Below, piece after piece: positions 13,631-26,957 of a stretch of 64,000 nucleotides of DNA; the stretch's first letter is position 1; the number at the start of each line of letters is the position of its first letter. The translations under genes and the position numbers were made by a program. The notes under the pieces are model-generated. The model saw only the letters and a list, made by a program, of their open reading frames with translations, did not search any database and was not told where the DNA came from. This stretch comes from Ariolimax columbianus (lineage: Eukaryota; Mollusca; Gastropoda; Stylommatophora; Arionidae): positions 83,508,704 through 83,572,703 of the forward strand of contig JAVGWX010000002.1 in NCBI GenBank assembly GCA_036924085.1, given 5' to 3'.

Positions 13631-15099
13631 CGACTAAGTAAATAAGTAAGTATATTTAACTCGCAAGATTGTTCTAAATCTCATAAGAAGCACAACACAC
13701 AATATAATCCCAAACGTTACCTGTCTGGTAGTAAATTTCTGTTGTTGTTTTTGTTTGTTTTGAAAATTCTTTATTGCACACAATAAATTAAAACAATTTT
13801 CAAATTTAAAAAAACAACAACAAAAAACTACCATTGATCCATCTCCTAAGGAGCCACCACCTCTCGTCCTCTGCTCTTACTCCTGGAAACAGATTCAGGC
13901 CTACGTGGTCTGGATCAACACTGGTAATCGTACTGAGAAGACTCGTATTGTACTTCAGACTCCTGTCCCGCTGGTCAAGTACACATGGTGATGTAAGAAA
14001 TATGATTGGTATATCAAACCAAAAAGTTCGTGTATCACTGCACTTGGTTGTACTATATAAACGCATTTCTTTTCATAATTAATTTGGAAATGGTCAGTTT
14101 TAAATAAACCGTCAGAAATAACATAATACCTAGACTTAAATAATAAAGTGTATCTATCCGAAAGCTTCTTTTTCATGTTAACAATATAAAATTACTTTTC
14201 TGACTTCATTTGACATTTGACTATATTTATTCACTCGACGAATGGGTCTTTTCTATTTCTTTTGGCTTATAGTTTCTACCCGATTACGTTAGAAATTTAT
14301 GGCTAAATGTCAAACCCTCTTTGGGTACCTCTTACGCCTGACATATTACAGGGTTGCCAATCTGTACTCTCCTTTCATGCTTCGGTAACACCAGACTTTA
14401 CTTATTTGTCAAAAGTTAAAATAATGACATTTGCTTTACAGTGTAGTTACCTGGTATTATACGTATAGATAACCTTATAATTGCCTGTGCGTAGATAGTA
14501 ATCTTTATATTTAATAGTCGGCAACAATTTCTTCTGTGGACGGCATTGAAAGTAATCCAGTGTTGGAAACGGGGAAACAATCCACGAGGACCTTTTGAAG
14601 TGATGGACAAAAATATCATATTTAAAACTTCTGTCGTTCTACGAGGTGATCGATTATCAGCAAATCAATGTTCAAGGAGCGAGTTAGTCCGTGCCAGGAT
14701 ATTGACTGCGTGCGCAGCCGCCTTACGCATTATCTAGGATGAGAAGCTCTTTGACTGAATGACGTCATGGATCTGGTGTCGATTCCATGAGTTAATGACA
14801 GGGTAGAGAGGAGTTGATACACCTGCTTCTGGACAAGTGCCGTTAAAGATCGTATAAAAAGAACAAACCTTCCGAAGATGCCATATTAGCACACCAAAAG
14901 TTGTCATCCTGAGCGATTTCACAAAGAGATTCATAGAAAATATAGAAAAAAATATTGGAAGGGATTTAAAGAACCTTTTTTAACTTCCACGAAGATCCAT
15001 TGAATGTTCATGTTCTGTTCAAATGGGTAAGTTAAAAAGAGACTGCTAAAAAATTCATCAATGTAGAACTGTTGAAATTAAAGATAGGAGTTATATGTA
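13631..15099. other. No recognisable genes
   Basis: AT-rich, with no supported coding, RNA or transposon features. Confidence 0.5.
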
Positions 15100-16065
<966 letters not shown>

Positions 16066-16969
16066 TATTTTAGCAACTAATGCAATGAAAAACGAAATAA
16101 TGCTTGCTGTATAAATTACTGGTCTAATTATAACATTTTTTACAAATCTCTTTTAGCCACATCTACTAAACAAAATATGTGGAAATCGAAACGTATTATT
16201 GATATATTAGTGTACAATATTGCTCGACATAAGACGTTCTACCGTTTGAATAAACGTAAGCGATGTTGATATTTAAATAAATGGAATTATTCATATTTAA
16301 ATCAGCGTAGAAGGTGTTTATATTTAATACATGCTTAAGTTGTGTCCATCTTTCTTATTCTTCTTCATTTTATTCTTCTGTTTCATCCTGAAAAAGTGTC
16401 GTAGTTTACAGCGAGGCTGTGATATCAGTCTTTTCACCCAGACACATCCGATTTAAGCTGGCTTTTCTGAGTCCGGGTTTGCTTTCTGCTCCAATCTATA
16501 TCACTTGACCAAATTACACTAGTAAATAGTGCAACCTGTTTCCAGGGCGGAAGGCGTAATAGGTTCTTGGTCAGCTATGGTTCACTGTCTTCAGGGCCAG
16601 GAAGCAGCCAAATATGAGTAGCTGGCTGTTGTCAGCTCATATCCTAATATGCATTCGCTCCAGTTTATTTTTAAATGAGCGTAAGAAGTTTTCATATCTA
16701 ATTAGAGTTATTCGTTTCCCGTTTGCTGATATGACAATCTAAATTTGCATGAAAAATTCGAAAATTATTGAAGGATTTTTCATTACCAATTTTAAAATTC
16801 TAATGATTTTAAATATATTGAAATCGTATCAAACTGTTCATACTGAACATAATAAAACAATTGTGTAGTTATTTCATCTAATTCTGCACCAAGCTATTGT
16901 CGACTGTCAAGTCTATAATTTGTGCAGAAGATATTATCAACTGTTTAGTACATAAATAGATTCACAAAA
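16066..16969. other. No recognisable genes
   Basis: A GC-richer patch at about 16400-16630 may be an old repeat, but I could not match it to anything else in the window. Confidence 0.45.
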
Positions 16970-17200
16970 CGCGGTGATTGTGCCCATATGGAAGAATAAA
17001 TGTAACAGAAAAAAAGTGGCTCCCACAGAGGTATATCCCTTCTAAGTCATGTAGGAAAAATGTATGATAGAATATTGGAAAAGCTAGTGCGATCTAGGAT
17101 AGAGTCTTTATCAAGTAAATCACAATGTGGCTTTCGAAAAGGCATAGAATGCACGGATGCGACATTTGCACTAAGACAGCTAAGTGAAAAGTCTAATTAA
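16970..17200 (+). mobile_element. LINE reverse transcriptase finger fragment
   Basis: After a short frameshifted start (AVIVPIWK near 16975), the plus strand from about 17024 reads RGISLLSHVGKMYDRILEK, then SQCGFRKGIECTDATFALRQL and SEKSN before a stop. This is the fingers-to-palm region (NYRGISLL ... QxGFR) of a LINE reverse transcriptase. It is cut off before the catalytic Asp residues and abuts a different LINE tail. Confidence 0.75.
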
Positions 17201-17204
17201 TAAC

Positions 17205-17440
17205 CATGTCACCTCCTGGGAGGTGCTCAGATTGCAGAGAGTAGGACCATCGCGAAAACGTGCTACCCGCAAAAGCAGCAGGCACGATGTTTTCACCACC
17301 AGCTCGACACGTGGGGGCCATGAATGTTGTATGGTATGCCGTTCCAGGATTGGACTTTACAGCCATCAGAGAACACATTTCACAGAAATAGTATGATTCT
17401 GTCGCCATCTTTGCTTGCGATGGGCAACTATTACTGTTTC
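17205..17440 (+). mobile_element. RTE-like LINE 3' tail with C-terminal finger
   Basis: The plus strand reads CCMVCRSRIGLYSHQRTH at about 17327-17380. This C-x2-C ... SRIGLYSHxRTH motif closes many RTE-like LINE polyproteins and also appears in decayed form at about 1190-1260 and 46800-46870. Only this 3' end is present. Confidence 0.7.
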
Positions 17441-18809
17441 TATTACATTCGCTTCCCTATATATGTGTGGTTATATTAAATCATTTCAGAATAAACTTCG
17501 ACTTCGATAAAGTCAACTAATAATAGTCAATACATATTATTAACACTTATTTGCAAACCACATCGATGATTATCATTACAATTCATCTGCGAGCGATTTG
17601 AAGTCTTTGAACACTTCAGCATCAAGTTACGCGATTAGTTAGCTCTTTGAGAACATTTCCAACTTGTTTCCTATCTATTTGCTGTTTTAATAGAAAATGC
17701 TCAAATTTCTTTTCAAATTGAATTAATTGAACTACCAGACAACTCAGATCTGAAAACATAATTCAAGGATGTTTCACTTATTTTTATAAGAAACATTAAT
17801 CAGAGGACAAGTATTTAAAACTCACAGCTTTTGCTCGGATGAGAATAACAGTATTTGGAAGAATTTAATTGTAAGCTATTTTGTTTCTGTAAAAAATTGC
17901 TTTAAATCTTAAATGAGGACGAGAATAACGGGTTCAAAATCTAGAAAACACTTTGCGTGTTGCTACTTCAGAACTTTGACCGTTTTGTGACAGACATGAA
18001 GTCCACTAATTCCCATTGAACACATCTGCTTTAGGGACAGACATGAAGTCCACTAATTCCCATTGAACACATCTGCTTTGGGGACAGACATGAAGTCCAC
18101 TAATTCCCATTGAACACATCTGCTTTGGTGACAGACATGAAGTCCACTAATTCCCATTGAACACATCTGCTTTGGGGACAGACATGAAGTCCACTAATTC
18201 CCATTGAACACATCTGCTTTGGTGACAGACATGAAGTCCACTAATTCCCATTGAACACATCTGCTTTGGTGACAGCCATGATGTCCACTAATTCCCATTG
18301 AATACATCTGCTTTGCCTTAAGCTTTACTTAATTGTATTCGCAAAGCGAACTTTTAAAAATGCGTATTCATTCAAATAAATAATAAATAACCTATTAAAG
18401 CTCTCATGGAATTTATGTTTTACTGTTAATATACTCGTTCATCTTTTTATTCTGACAACATATCTGAAATCTAGTTGTTTTTTTTAAATAACAAAACTTT
18501 CAATATAGGTGTGCCCAATAAATACCAATATCTTTAAAATTGTAAAATAACACATATCGCAGATGCTATTAAAAATTCATTATCCAGCACGCGCTATTGA
18601 CAAAGTTGTGCTTGTCTGTCTTATGTGATCCAAAGTATGTAAACGCCACATGCAGGTGAGTCTGTTTTTAAGTAATGTTGCGGGTTTAAAAAAAAAGAAA
18701 ATATTATCGCTTTAGCTAACCAAACGAGGTTGACAATTAGAGTGTCACTAATTTTGTCAACATAATCGTATGTGAAATTTAATATACATTTCCCAGATAG
18801 CTAATATTC
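17441..18809. other. Non-coding stretch holding one minisatellite
   Basis: Besides the 47-bp array at 17989-18317, no genes or transposon motifs were recognised. Confidence 0.5.
17989..18317. repeat. 47-bp minisatellite, 7 copies
   Basis: Units start at 17989, 18036, 18083, 18130, 18177, 18224 and 18271, an exact 47-bp period. Each starts gacagacatgaagtccac and ends near atctgctttg. Units differ at only a few positions (agg/ggg/ggt before each junction), so the array is young or homogenised. The last unit carries more changes (gacagccatgatgtccac, gaatacatctg). There is no unique spacer sequence. Confidence 0.97.
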
Positions 18810-19090
18810 CGATGTATCATCATCCTGTAGCATGTCCTTTGCAGAACGTCGCGCTCATAACAGCGGATCTGTAAGATTCTCGATGTCTAGACACAACTTC
18901 CGCCTCTGTCGCTGTCATCTTCAGGACATCTGTGATGTTTTGTGTCCATCTTCTATTTGGCCTGTCTCTGCCAGGTTTTCCAGGCACCATATCTTCCAGT
19001 ATTGTTCTCTCCAAACCAATATGACGTTTGATCTGGCCAAAATATTTAAATTTTCTGGACAAGATATTTTACTAACCAATATTGTATCGA
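18810..19090 (-). mobile_element. LINE C-terminal tail
   Basis: The minus strand reads KFKYFGQIKRHIGLERTILED, then MVPGKPGRDRPNRRWTQNI, TATEAEVVSRHRESYRSAVM and CKGHATG. This is the C-terminal block of an RTE-like LINE (YFGHxxRH ... GxRxRGRPxxRW ... CxGHATG). It is open for about 80 codons with no stop, so it is less decayed than most neighbours. Confidence 0.82.
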
Positions 19091-19249
19091 TATCCAGTTC
19101 TTGTAGGATATCTGCATTTTTTTTTTCTTTTCACTACCGATGGTATTTTGAGTATCTTTCAAAAGACTGCTCCGTAATCTGTACTGGGAACAAACTGCTA
19201 CAGTAAAACCAGGAAAGTAAAAGAGAAGGGAGACAGGTATGTGTATTAT

Positions 19250-20060
19250 CCCCATGAATTTTTTATATCTACACAGAACAAATATCCAAACATATAGAGG
19301 CGATGCCTGGGCTTGTCATTGGAAGATTGGCAATGAATAATCTTAGATATGCGGATGATAGTTTTGATGGCAAAAGTGAGCAAGAATTACAGAAGCTTGT
19401 TACAACAATATACACAATAAGTCAAGAGTTTGGATTGGACATCAACATAAGGATGACATAAGACTAATAATTGGGAAAAGTTACAAGAAACCATGTGTCA
19501 ACTATCAACTATCTGAACAGGCACATAGTTTCCCCTATCTATGTCATATAATAACGACATAAAGCAAATGTGAAAAAGAAATCAGAAAGAGAATAGGTAT
19601 GGCCAAGATGGTATTCGACAACATGCGACACATACTGACATCCAAACAGATAAATCAGAATTTGAAAATGAGAAATGTCAGGTGTTATGTATACTCGTCA
19701 CTACTTTATGGAGCAGAAACATGAACAATGAATAACACGTTGGAAAAAAATATTGAAGAAGATTGGGGCGCATTTCTTGGAAATAAATCAGCAAAATTAG
19801 AGGTATTGAAAACGCTGAGGGTGAAAAGAGAATTAATTACATAAATCTGGGTTAGACGTGTTATTTTGGTCATATGACACGACATACCTCCATGTTGAAG
19901 ACCATACTGGAGGGTAGGGTGGAAAGCAGTCCTTCAAGAGGCAGACAACGTTTTAAGTGGGTGGATGACATCAAGAGATGAAGTGGAAAAAGCATCTCAG
20001 GTGGCACCATCACGGCAAGAGATAGAGTACACTGAATATCCATTCGATGCGGAGATGGCA
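19250..20060 (+). mobile_element. RTE-like LINE, reverse transcriptase to C-terminus, decayed
   Basis: The plus strand reads QISKHIEAMPGLVIGRLAMNN, LRYADDSFDGKSEQELQKL and LDINIR near 19280-19450, with intact YADD. It continues with EKEIRKRIGMAKMVFDNMRH and YSSLLYGAET near 19560-19720, and a C-terminal part with altered frames up to about 20060. It ends about 200 bp before the I1 copy at 20271 and shares its orientation. Stops and frame changes show it is dead. Confidence 0.8.
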
Positions 20061-20258
20061 AATTGAACTGAACTAAGTGATTCAAAAACATATACAATTT
20101 ATCTCCGCTTTTTTCAATGCTTTTATTTTACATTAAAAGGTGACAGATGGATTTGCAGAACAAAAGCATAGCTATTGGCTACTTGGTATCATACACTAAT
20201 CTGCCTGTTTGAAAACCAGCAATCCAGTAGTTCCCGCAAAGGTTTAGTTGATGGTATT

Positions 20259-20270
20259 GTTACTCTACAA
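20259..20270. repeat. Target-site duplication of I1 copy A, left copy
   Basis: GTTACTCTACAA here is repeated exactly at 23972-23983, directly after the (GAA)n tail. The 12-bp duplication defines both ends of the insertion. Confidence 0.93.
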
Positions 20271-23200
20271 TCAAAATACTACAGTGGAATGCGGAGGGGG
20301 TCATTAACAAAAAACTTTCCCTAACACACCACCTGCATGAAGGTAAGATTGACGTGGCATGTATCCAGGAAACGCACCTCAACAATAACCATAAATCCTC
20401 AATCAGAGGATACCAGACCTTCCGTCTAGATAGAGAAGGCCACAAAGGAGGGGTCCTGATACTGACCAGAAACAGCATACCGAGTAGCGCGGTACCTGTC
20501 AATCACACCGGACAAGCAGAAATTGTAGGAGTTGACATAATGGCTCAAGAGACGAAGCTCCGCATTTTCAATCTGTACGGACCACCAAACAGAGACCTAT
20601 CGCTCTCGAGTATGGAGGTCAGAGACTCCAACTGCATAGTAGTTGGAGATTTCAACAGCCACTCGGAGAGATGGGGATACTCTGACACAGACAGCAGAGG
20701 TGACGAAGTGGAAGATTGGGAGATAGATGCAAATCTCTCCCTAATCAATAGGCCGGAGGATAGCCCTAGCTTCTATTCAAGAACATGGCATACCACCTCG
20801 ACTCCAGATTTGGCCTTCTCCACACAGGACATACACTATAAAATAGACCGCCAGGTGCTAAACCAACTGGCAGGTAGCGACCACAGGCCGATCAGGCTAA
20901 CCATTGACATGGAAGTAGGCCCACAGGAAACAAAACCGCTCCCACGTTGGAATTACAAACGAGCCGACTGGGACAGATTTGCAATCCTGACAGATGGGCT
21001 GTGTGAAACCATCAACACACGAAACACCAAAATGAAGCCCATGGTAGAGAGCCTAAGCAAGGCAATAATGCAAGCCGCCACTGAAACCATCCCAAGAGGA
21101 GCTAGGAAAAACTATAAGCCCTACTGGAATGATGAGTTACAGAAAGTGGAAGATGCAGTAACAAATGCTAGGAACGTGGCAGAACGAGAAAAATCCATGG
21201 AGGCAAACATCGCCCTCAAAGCCGCCGCGGCGATGTACAAACACACTCTCAAGCAAACAGCAAGAGAAAGTTGGAAAAATAAAACGGAAAGTTTAAACCT
21301 GGACAAAGAAGGGAACAAGCTATGGAAGCTAGTCAGAGCCATGAACGACGAAACCCCGTCAAATAAACAAATTACTATCAAGCAGGGCGAGAACTTGATC
21401 ACAGGTAAGAAAGCCGCAAACGCCTTTGTCGATCACTATGCCAGAGCAAACCACATCGAGGTCCCTGCAGATAAGCATACAGACATTAGCGAAGAGCTAA
21501 AGGGACACGAAAACATAAATACGGCTCCTGAAGAGCACATGATGGCCAAACTAACAATGCGCGAAATGGAAGAGGCTATGAGAACACTAAAGAAAAGGAA
21601 ATCTCCCGGAAAAGACGGGATAACAAACGAAATGCTGATGGGGCTGGGCCAAACAGCGAAGAAAAAACTACTATCGGTGCTGAACCAAAGCTGGAAAAGG
21701 GGTATTGTACCCCAGGCATGGAAAGATGCAATACTGGTACCAGTACCAAAAACAGGAAAGGACAAAACAGATCCAAATGGATACAGGCCCATAAGCCTAC
21801 TGAGCTGTGTCGGCAAGCTGATGGAACGGATGATAAACACCAGACTGATGTGGAATCTGGAAGAAAAACGAATACTAATTCCACAGCAAGCCGGCTTTAG
21901 ACAGCACAGATCCACTGAGGACCAGGTCATCCTCATAGCCCAGGAGATAGAAGATGCCTACCAGGCACAGAAACACACAGTAGCTGTTTGGGTGGATCTG
22001 GAAAAGGCATTTGACAAAGTCTGGAAGGATGGACTTAGAGTCAAGCTAAGAAGAAGTGATGTCTGTGGGAAGATGTACAAGTGGATCAACCACTACCTCA
22101 AACAAAGAACGGCCAGAGTCCAAGTACAAGGGCAGATGAGCAAAAAGGTGACACTCGAGCAGGGAGTACCCCAAGGGGGAGTATTGTCACCCACACTCTT
22201 CCTGGTATATATAAACGATATTACAGAAAATATACCAAGAAGAGTCCATAGCTCAATGTTTGCAGACGATCTGGCTATGTGGACCTCTGAAAAGAATCTC
22301 ACCATAGCAAGAAATCGGATGCAGACGGCCCTAACATCGCTGGAAGAGTGGGCGAACGCATGGCTGGTCAAAATAAACGAGGAGAAAACCACGTGCACAA
22401 TATTCTCGCTCTCATTAAAACCCCAAAGTACCAAATTAAGCCTAAATGGCAAAATCCTGCAGCCAAACGACAACCCAACCTATCTGGGAGTCACATTTGA
22501 TCGGCGCATGACATGGAAAAGTCAGATTGAGAGAAACCGAATGAAAGCCAGAGAAAGAATGGCGATCATGAGGAAACTTGCTGGCACAAGCTGGGGAGCA
22601 GACGAAGGCATACTAAAGAAACTGTACACTGGAAGAGTGAGACCAGTTCTCGAGTATGGCATCGCGGCATGGACAACAGCAGCGAAGGCGAACTTCGATA
22701 AAGTTAACAAACTTCAAAACCAAGCCATGAGAATTATAACAGGTGGCATGAAGTCAACGCCAATTGTAGAACTTGAAAAGATTACAAAACTGCAATCCAT
22801 GACCGACAGAAGAGACTGCAGAGCCCAGCTGCAGTCAGAGAAACTCCGAAGACTGACGGACCACCCAATGTACCAGAGACTTAACAATTTGGGAACTGGG
22901 AAACTAAAGCGGAGAAACTTTGCAGAAATAGCCAAAGCAAAGATGCACGAAGATCCCATAAACGCACTAACAACACCAAAACCCATCACTACTGTACGAA
23001 AACCTACTTGGAGGCAGGATATATTTCCAGAGGTGGTAGAAAATATACCAGGTATTGCAAACAAAAACTGCCAGACTGAAAAAGAAAGGAGAGACACTAC
23101 CCTAAGCTTCATAACGAAAAGCTACCCAAGCATGGACTGGACCCATGCATACACCGACGGTTCTGTAACAAACACTACACAGAACGGAGGGGCAGGAGCA

Positions 23201-23971
23201 TTCCTGAACCTACCAAATGGCAGAAAAATAACACTGTCATTCGCTACTGGTAAGTACACACGCAATTTCAGAGCGGAGGCAGAGGCACTGAGGGCGGCAG
23301 TGGAAGAAATGGCAACACACAGTGAAAATGAGAGCCATATAGTCTTGCTGACAGATGCTCCCGCCGTAGTCACAGCGCTAAAAAGCCAGAAAAACACTGA
23401 GCTTAATGACTTAAGAGCAGCACTCTGCAAACTGTGCCAGCTGTCCGCACCAAAAAGGGTAGTGGTACAGTGGGTCCCGTCACACTGCAACATCCAAGGC
23501 AACGAGGAGGCAGACAGACTGGCAAAAGAAGGTGCAAGGCTACCACAAACAGATACCAGTATGACGTACGAAGAGTCAAAACGGCTTATCAAAGCCAGGT
23601 ACATGACCAAATGGGAAACCGAACATACTGGTTACACCAAAAAACGATGCCTATTACCAGTTGAACCGAAGAGAGCAGGTCGTTGTCTTCAGACTTCGCA
23701 CTGACCACAACAGACTGAGGTACCACCTATTCAACAAATTTAAGATAGGGTGTACCGACGAATGCCCGTGCGGTACTGGTAAAATGACCACTGAACATCT
23801 GCTGCAGAACTGCCCGACATACGGGGATCAGAGAGAGCAGATGTGGCCATTGCCAGTGGAACTGCAAGACAAGCTTTATGGTAGTGGCGAGAGTCTCAGG
23901 ATGACCGCCGCTTTTTTCGAAAAAATAATGGTTACTGTCTGACTGTGTACGCAGAAGAAGAAGAAGAAGAA
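20271..23971 (+). mobile_element. I1, I-like LINE, copy A (3.7 kb)
   Basis: This is the most complete I1 copy. It is flanked by a 12-bp direct repeat and ends in a (GAA)n tail (about 23952-23971). It carries one long polyprotein frame and no preceding gag-like ORF. The 5' boundary falls right at the start of the endonuclease domain, so the copy is 5'-truncated or the family has very little upstream sequence. It differs from the nested copy at 57752-59963 by roughly 1-2 percent by eye, so both inserted recently. The RNase H domain and microsatellite tail fit the I group better than RTE or CR1. The clade name should be confirmed by phylogeny. Confidence 0.93.
20273..23942 (+). pseudogene. I1 polyprotein: endonuclease, reverse transcriptase, RNase H, zinc knuckle; one frameshift
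   Basis: The protein copies and inserts its own RNA by target-primed reverse transcription. The frame is open from the 5' junction (KILQWNAEGV) without an ATG, so the start is lost or lies upstream in full-length copies. The AP-type endonuclease shows CIQETHL (about 20359-20379), GDFNSH (about 20645-20662) and SDHRPI (about 20877-20894). The reverse transcriptase shows the fingers motif YRPISLLSC (about 21782), DLEKAFDKVWKDG (about 21995) and FADDL (22259-22273). RNase H shows YTDGS (about 23150), RAEAEAL (about 23271), LTDAP (about 23348) and NEEAD (about 23500). The C-terminal knuckle is CPCGTG...EHLLQNC (about 23764-23812). A run of six A near 23640, where other copies have five, shifts the frame, so the first frame stops at 23704 and the knuckle lies in the next frame. 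Otherwise all catalytic residues are present. Confidence 0.93.
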
Positions 23972-23983
23972 GTTACTCTACAA
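23972..23983. repeat. Target-site duplication of I1 copy A, right copy
   Basis: Exact second copy of the 12-bp word at 20259-20270, immediately after the GAA tail. Confidence 0.93.
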
Positions 23984-24839
23984 GAAAAAATTATAAGAAT
24001 ACTAAAAAACTTGTGTTTAGGTAATTGCTTGTTTTATAATTCGAAATTTAGGAGAGTGTTTTGGAGGGAACATGGCAGCTATTAATTTAACTGCAGTCTG
24101 ACTAGATGCCCACACCAATTGTATTATATTTTTCATATGTATCTGATGCACAATATTGTTCTCACAAACATAGTGGAGTGATTTTTTGTTCTACTTAATG
24201 CTTTATTAGATCTTGATCTTCATGACCCGTTCTTCACCGTAGCTGCGGGTACAAACCTCGTCTCCAGTGAACCCTGTCTTTGGCGTCATAAACGCCACCC
24301 CCCCCACCCCTCCTACCTCCGCTTCCCAACTTAAGCGTCTCGGATGTCGGTGTGTACAGCAAGAGAGTCTACCAATGCATTGGAGGTCATCCTGCAGTCT
24401 CTTTTTTATCTCGGGGGTGCCAGATTGATGTCGCGTGCTCTATTGACCATCGTTTGACGCAACATGTGATCTGTCCATTTATGTTTTGTCTTGTCTGCAT
24501 ATAGTATAGCACCATTCACCAAGGATAATCGTTGCATGTCAAAATTATGGAGATTTTGCATATGTTGGTTATCGAAAGTGATTCAGACCAAGCTTCTTTC
24601 AGGATATGCACACAGGTAAAAGTCTCATGATCTTATGTAGGTTTTTGACGGAGATCTCAATAAGGGTGGTGAACACTATGTGGTTGTCTGGAGAACAAGC
24701 TATAAGAAACTAGCTGCAAGAAATGGTTGCAGGAAATGGTTGCAACAAAATGCATCTTCTGAGAAAATAACCAACTCTAAATGTAATTTCAGTAAAATCA
24801 ACTAATTATCTGGACACATTGAAAATAAATTAATAGATT
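23984..24839. other. Unassigned stretch
   Basis: Contains a C-rich patch at 24296-24320 and possible old LINE antisense sequence at about 24350-24500, but no motif is clear enough to name. Confidence 0.45.
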
Positions 24840-25060
24840 TAAATTTAAGAAGAGACCCCGGGGAAGACCTCTAATGCGTTGGCCAGACTACCTTGCTGTA
24901 CGCTGCAACATTCGAGATGCCTCCAGAGAAGCACTTACCACGAACTCGACTTCCGTGGCCCAAGACAGGATCCGATGGAGACGAAATTGGGACCTGCAGC
25001 TACGCCGAGGAACGGGTCATCAAGATCAAGATCAAATATCTGAGTGCACTAACTATATAC
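24840..25060 (+). mobile_element. LINE C-terminal tail
   Basis: The plus strand reads KKRPRGRPLMRWPDYLAV, then AQDRIRWRRNWDLQL and GTGHQDQDQI. The RPRGRPxxRWxD and ARDRxxWR order, closed by a Gly-Thr-Gly/DQDQ ending, is a LINE C-terminal signature. No upstream part of the element remains. Confidence 0.75.
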
Positions 25061-26386
25061 GATGGCAGATTTAAGTTAAAAATGTTGCAAGAAGTAAATG
25101 TATTTCAAAATGTGCAATTTAAAAAAAAACAACAACCCATAGACAACATATCGTTGCCAACTTAAATATAATTCTTCATCGATTAGAAAATTGTGCATAT
25201 TAGTATATTACAAGAAAAATGATAGGGTTGTCATGAGTAGTTGACAGTTTTTTTTACGATGATGCACTAGTGAATCTGTGTTTAAAAAAAGTTTAATATG
25301 CACTCTTTAACCATAATTATTCTGTACGTTATGTTGTGTGTGTGTGATATACCAACAGACTGCAAGATACTCAACGATTAAATTATATTTTTTAGACAGA
25401 AACCAGCAATATAGTTGATAAATAATACACATTTTAGTACAGGCAGCTGTGACCAACCAATTTCAGTTAATCGAGTTATCTCGGCACTTGCTAAATGGCG
25501 TGTTAGTAAGCTTAGACCAGAGCATCTTAGACTTTTAAAAAATGTGTCGATGGACCCATTTGGATGAAACACATTTATTCACGACCATTCTCTCAATGTC
25601 ATCAATGTAATTGAAACTAACACTGTACATAAATCACATATACCAACATTTAATGTTACTTTGACGCAAACCCTGGTTTGGGAAGCCCTGGCTTAGACAA
25701 TGGTTAATGAAACAGATTTAATGTGTTGTGTTTGTTGTTGGATTGATCTTTCCTTTTAAATCAAATATTAAACAACTTCTGACTAACCAGGCAGCTGTGG
25801 GGCATGGATGTGGCCGACCGACGCAACGGGCCTAAGCGAACATTATTATTGCTATTATTATTATTACGGTAGGGTAATACTAAATAAGATGTATAGCCGT
25901 AAGCACTATCTTCTAATAACATGTTTGGCGCAAAACACTAACATTGATAAAAGATTACACTCTGTAGTTCTAGTCTCCAAGAATTGAGCAAATTCTATTT
26001 GTCTAATCTGTCGAAGGAATTTCTGCCAAGCTATGAAGTTCCATTCTTTGAGTGTTTTTCATTGTAAGATCATTTTGTTGTTATTTGGTTTTGCAAGTAT
26101 TGGTAGTTTCTTTGGCAAATTTAATAAATGCATTGGTTTGTTTAATTGATTTATTTGTTCTTCTTAACAGTAGAGACCATTTAATTTTATTATGTACTGT
26201 TTAATCTATAGTGTGCGTTAACCTCGTGTGTAGAAATGACAATTTAAAAAAAAAAAAAAAAACATCAAGTATGCATGTTCCAGTTATTATGTTGTTGGCG
26301 TGTTAATTTTTCTGAAGTTTGTCTGTAAATATTTTTTTTAAAATTTGGAACCATATGTATTCTTAACTATTTTACATGACGGGAAG
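25061..26386. other. Presumed nuclear receptor upstream intron, mostly unassigned
   Basis: Includes a short LINE 3' end at 25790-25866. Otherwise no coding exon or RNA gene was recognised. Confidence 0.4.
25790..25866 (+). mobile_element. Solo 3' end of an RTE-like LINE
   Basis: Reads gcagctgtggggcatggatg, then cgacgcaacgggcctaagcg and an ATT-type tail. The same ending (cgcaacgggcctcagacgcctaagc plus ATT repeats) closes the minus-strand element at 40004-40780. This is therefore a very short 5'-truncated insertion of the same family. Confidence 0.65.
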
Positions 26387-26527
26387 GTCGGACGTTGCCT
26401 GTTCCTGTGGCATGTGAAGTTTGTGGAGACAAAAGTTATGGTAAACACTATGGCGTTTTTTGCTGTGACGGCTGCTCCTGTTTCTTCAAGAGAAGCATCA
26501 GGAAGAACATAACATATTCGTGTATCG
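26387..26527 (+). CDS. Nuclear receptor DNA-binding domain exon, first zinc finger (NR2E-like)
   Basis: The exon encodes the first C4 zinc finger of a ligand-activated or orphan nuclear receptor, a nuclear transcription factor. The translation reads [38 protein letters not shown] and ITYSCI. CEVC and CDGC supply the four zinc ligands, and the P-box sits in [12 protein letters not shown] clean 5' splice site GTGAGT follows at 26528 after a lone first codon base (phase 1). The acceptor is probably the AG at 26385-26386, giving an upstream phase-1 intron as well; its pyrimidine tract is weak, and an in-frame TGA at 26377 limits how far upstream the exon can reach. The CDGCSC form and KHYG point to the NR2E (tailless/PNR) group, perhaps the arthropod Hr83/NR2E6-like branch. 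Subgroup is uncertain. Confidence 0.9.
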
Positions 26528-26957
26528 GTGAGTTAACTTGTCAACGTCTGTCAGAATTAAATTTAAAACATTCCCCAGGTCGAAAATAATATAGGCAATA
26601 AAGACTCAAGCGTGCATCATCATACACTGAAGCTTGTTAACAGTTACAAATATAATAACAAACACACCGTCATATCATTATTTTTATTTACACTAGAAAT
26701 AATGTGTGTTATTTTATATTCCCTCTTGTCTGACCTGTTATATATATTTTTAAATCTCGTATCCGATTCGGCCGCTTCTAAAGAAAAACAAACCGGTGTT
26801 AAACACAACGAATACATCACTGAGTATACACAGACGCTGCCCCAAGCACATGCTGACGTTCTAGGAACTCTTTAGGGATTCAAGCAGGTGAAAATCGCTT
26901 GAAGCGAGTTATGGGCTGTAAAGTGGGTGTGACAATATTTCCCAACCGAGTTGTTAG

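Noticed and set aside
17989..18317. Array with regular repeats, CRISPR-like at first glance
   Set aside because: Units are directly joined with no unique spacers, and the window is eukaryotic; it is a minisatellite.
22714..23112. Antisense open frame of 132 codons (and its twin at 58714-59112)
   Set aside because: It lies fully opposite the I1 polyprotein and is repeated in the other I1 copies; a shadow of the real frame.
26395..26589. Receptor exon read as a 64-codon small protein
   Set aside because: The apparent start is TTG and the frame runs past a clean GTGAGT splice donor; the exon ends at 26527.
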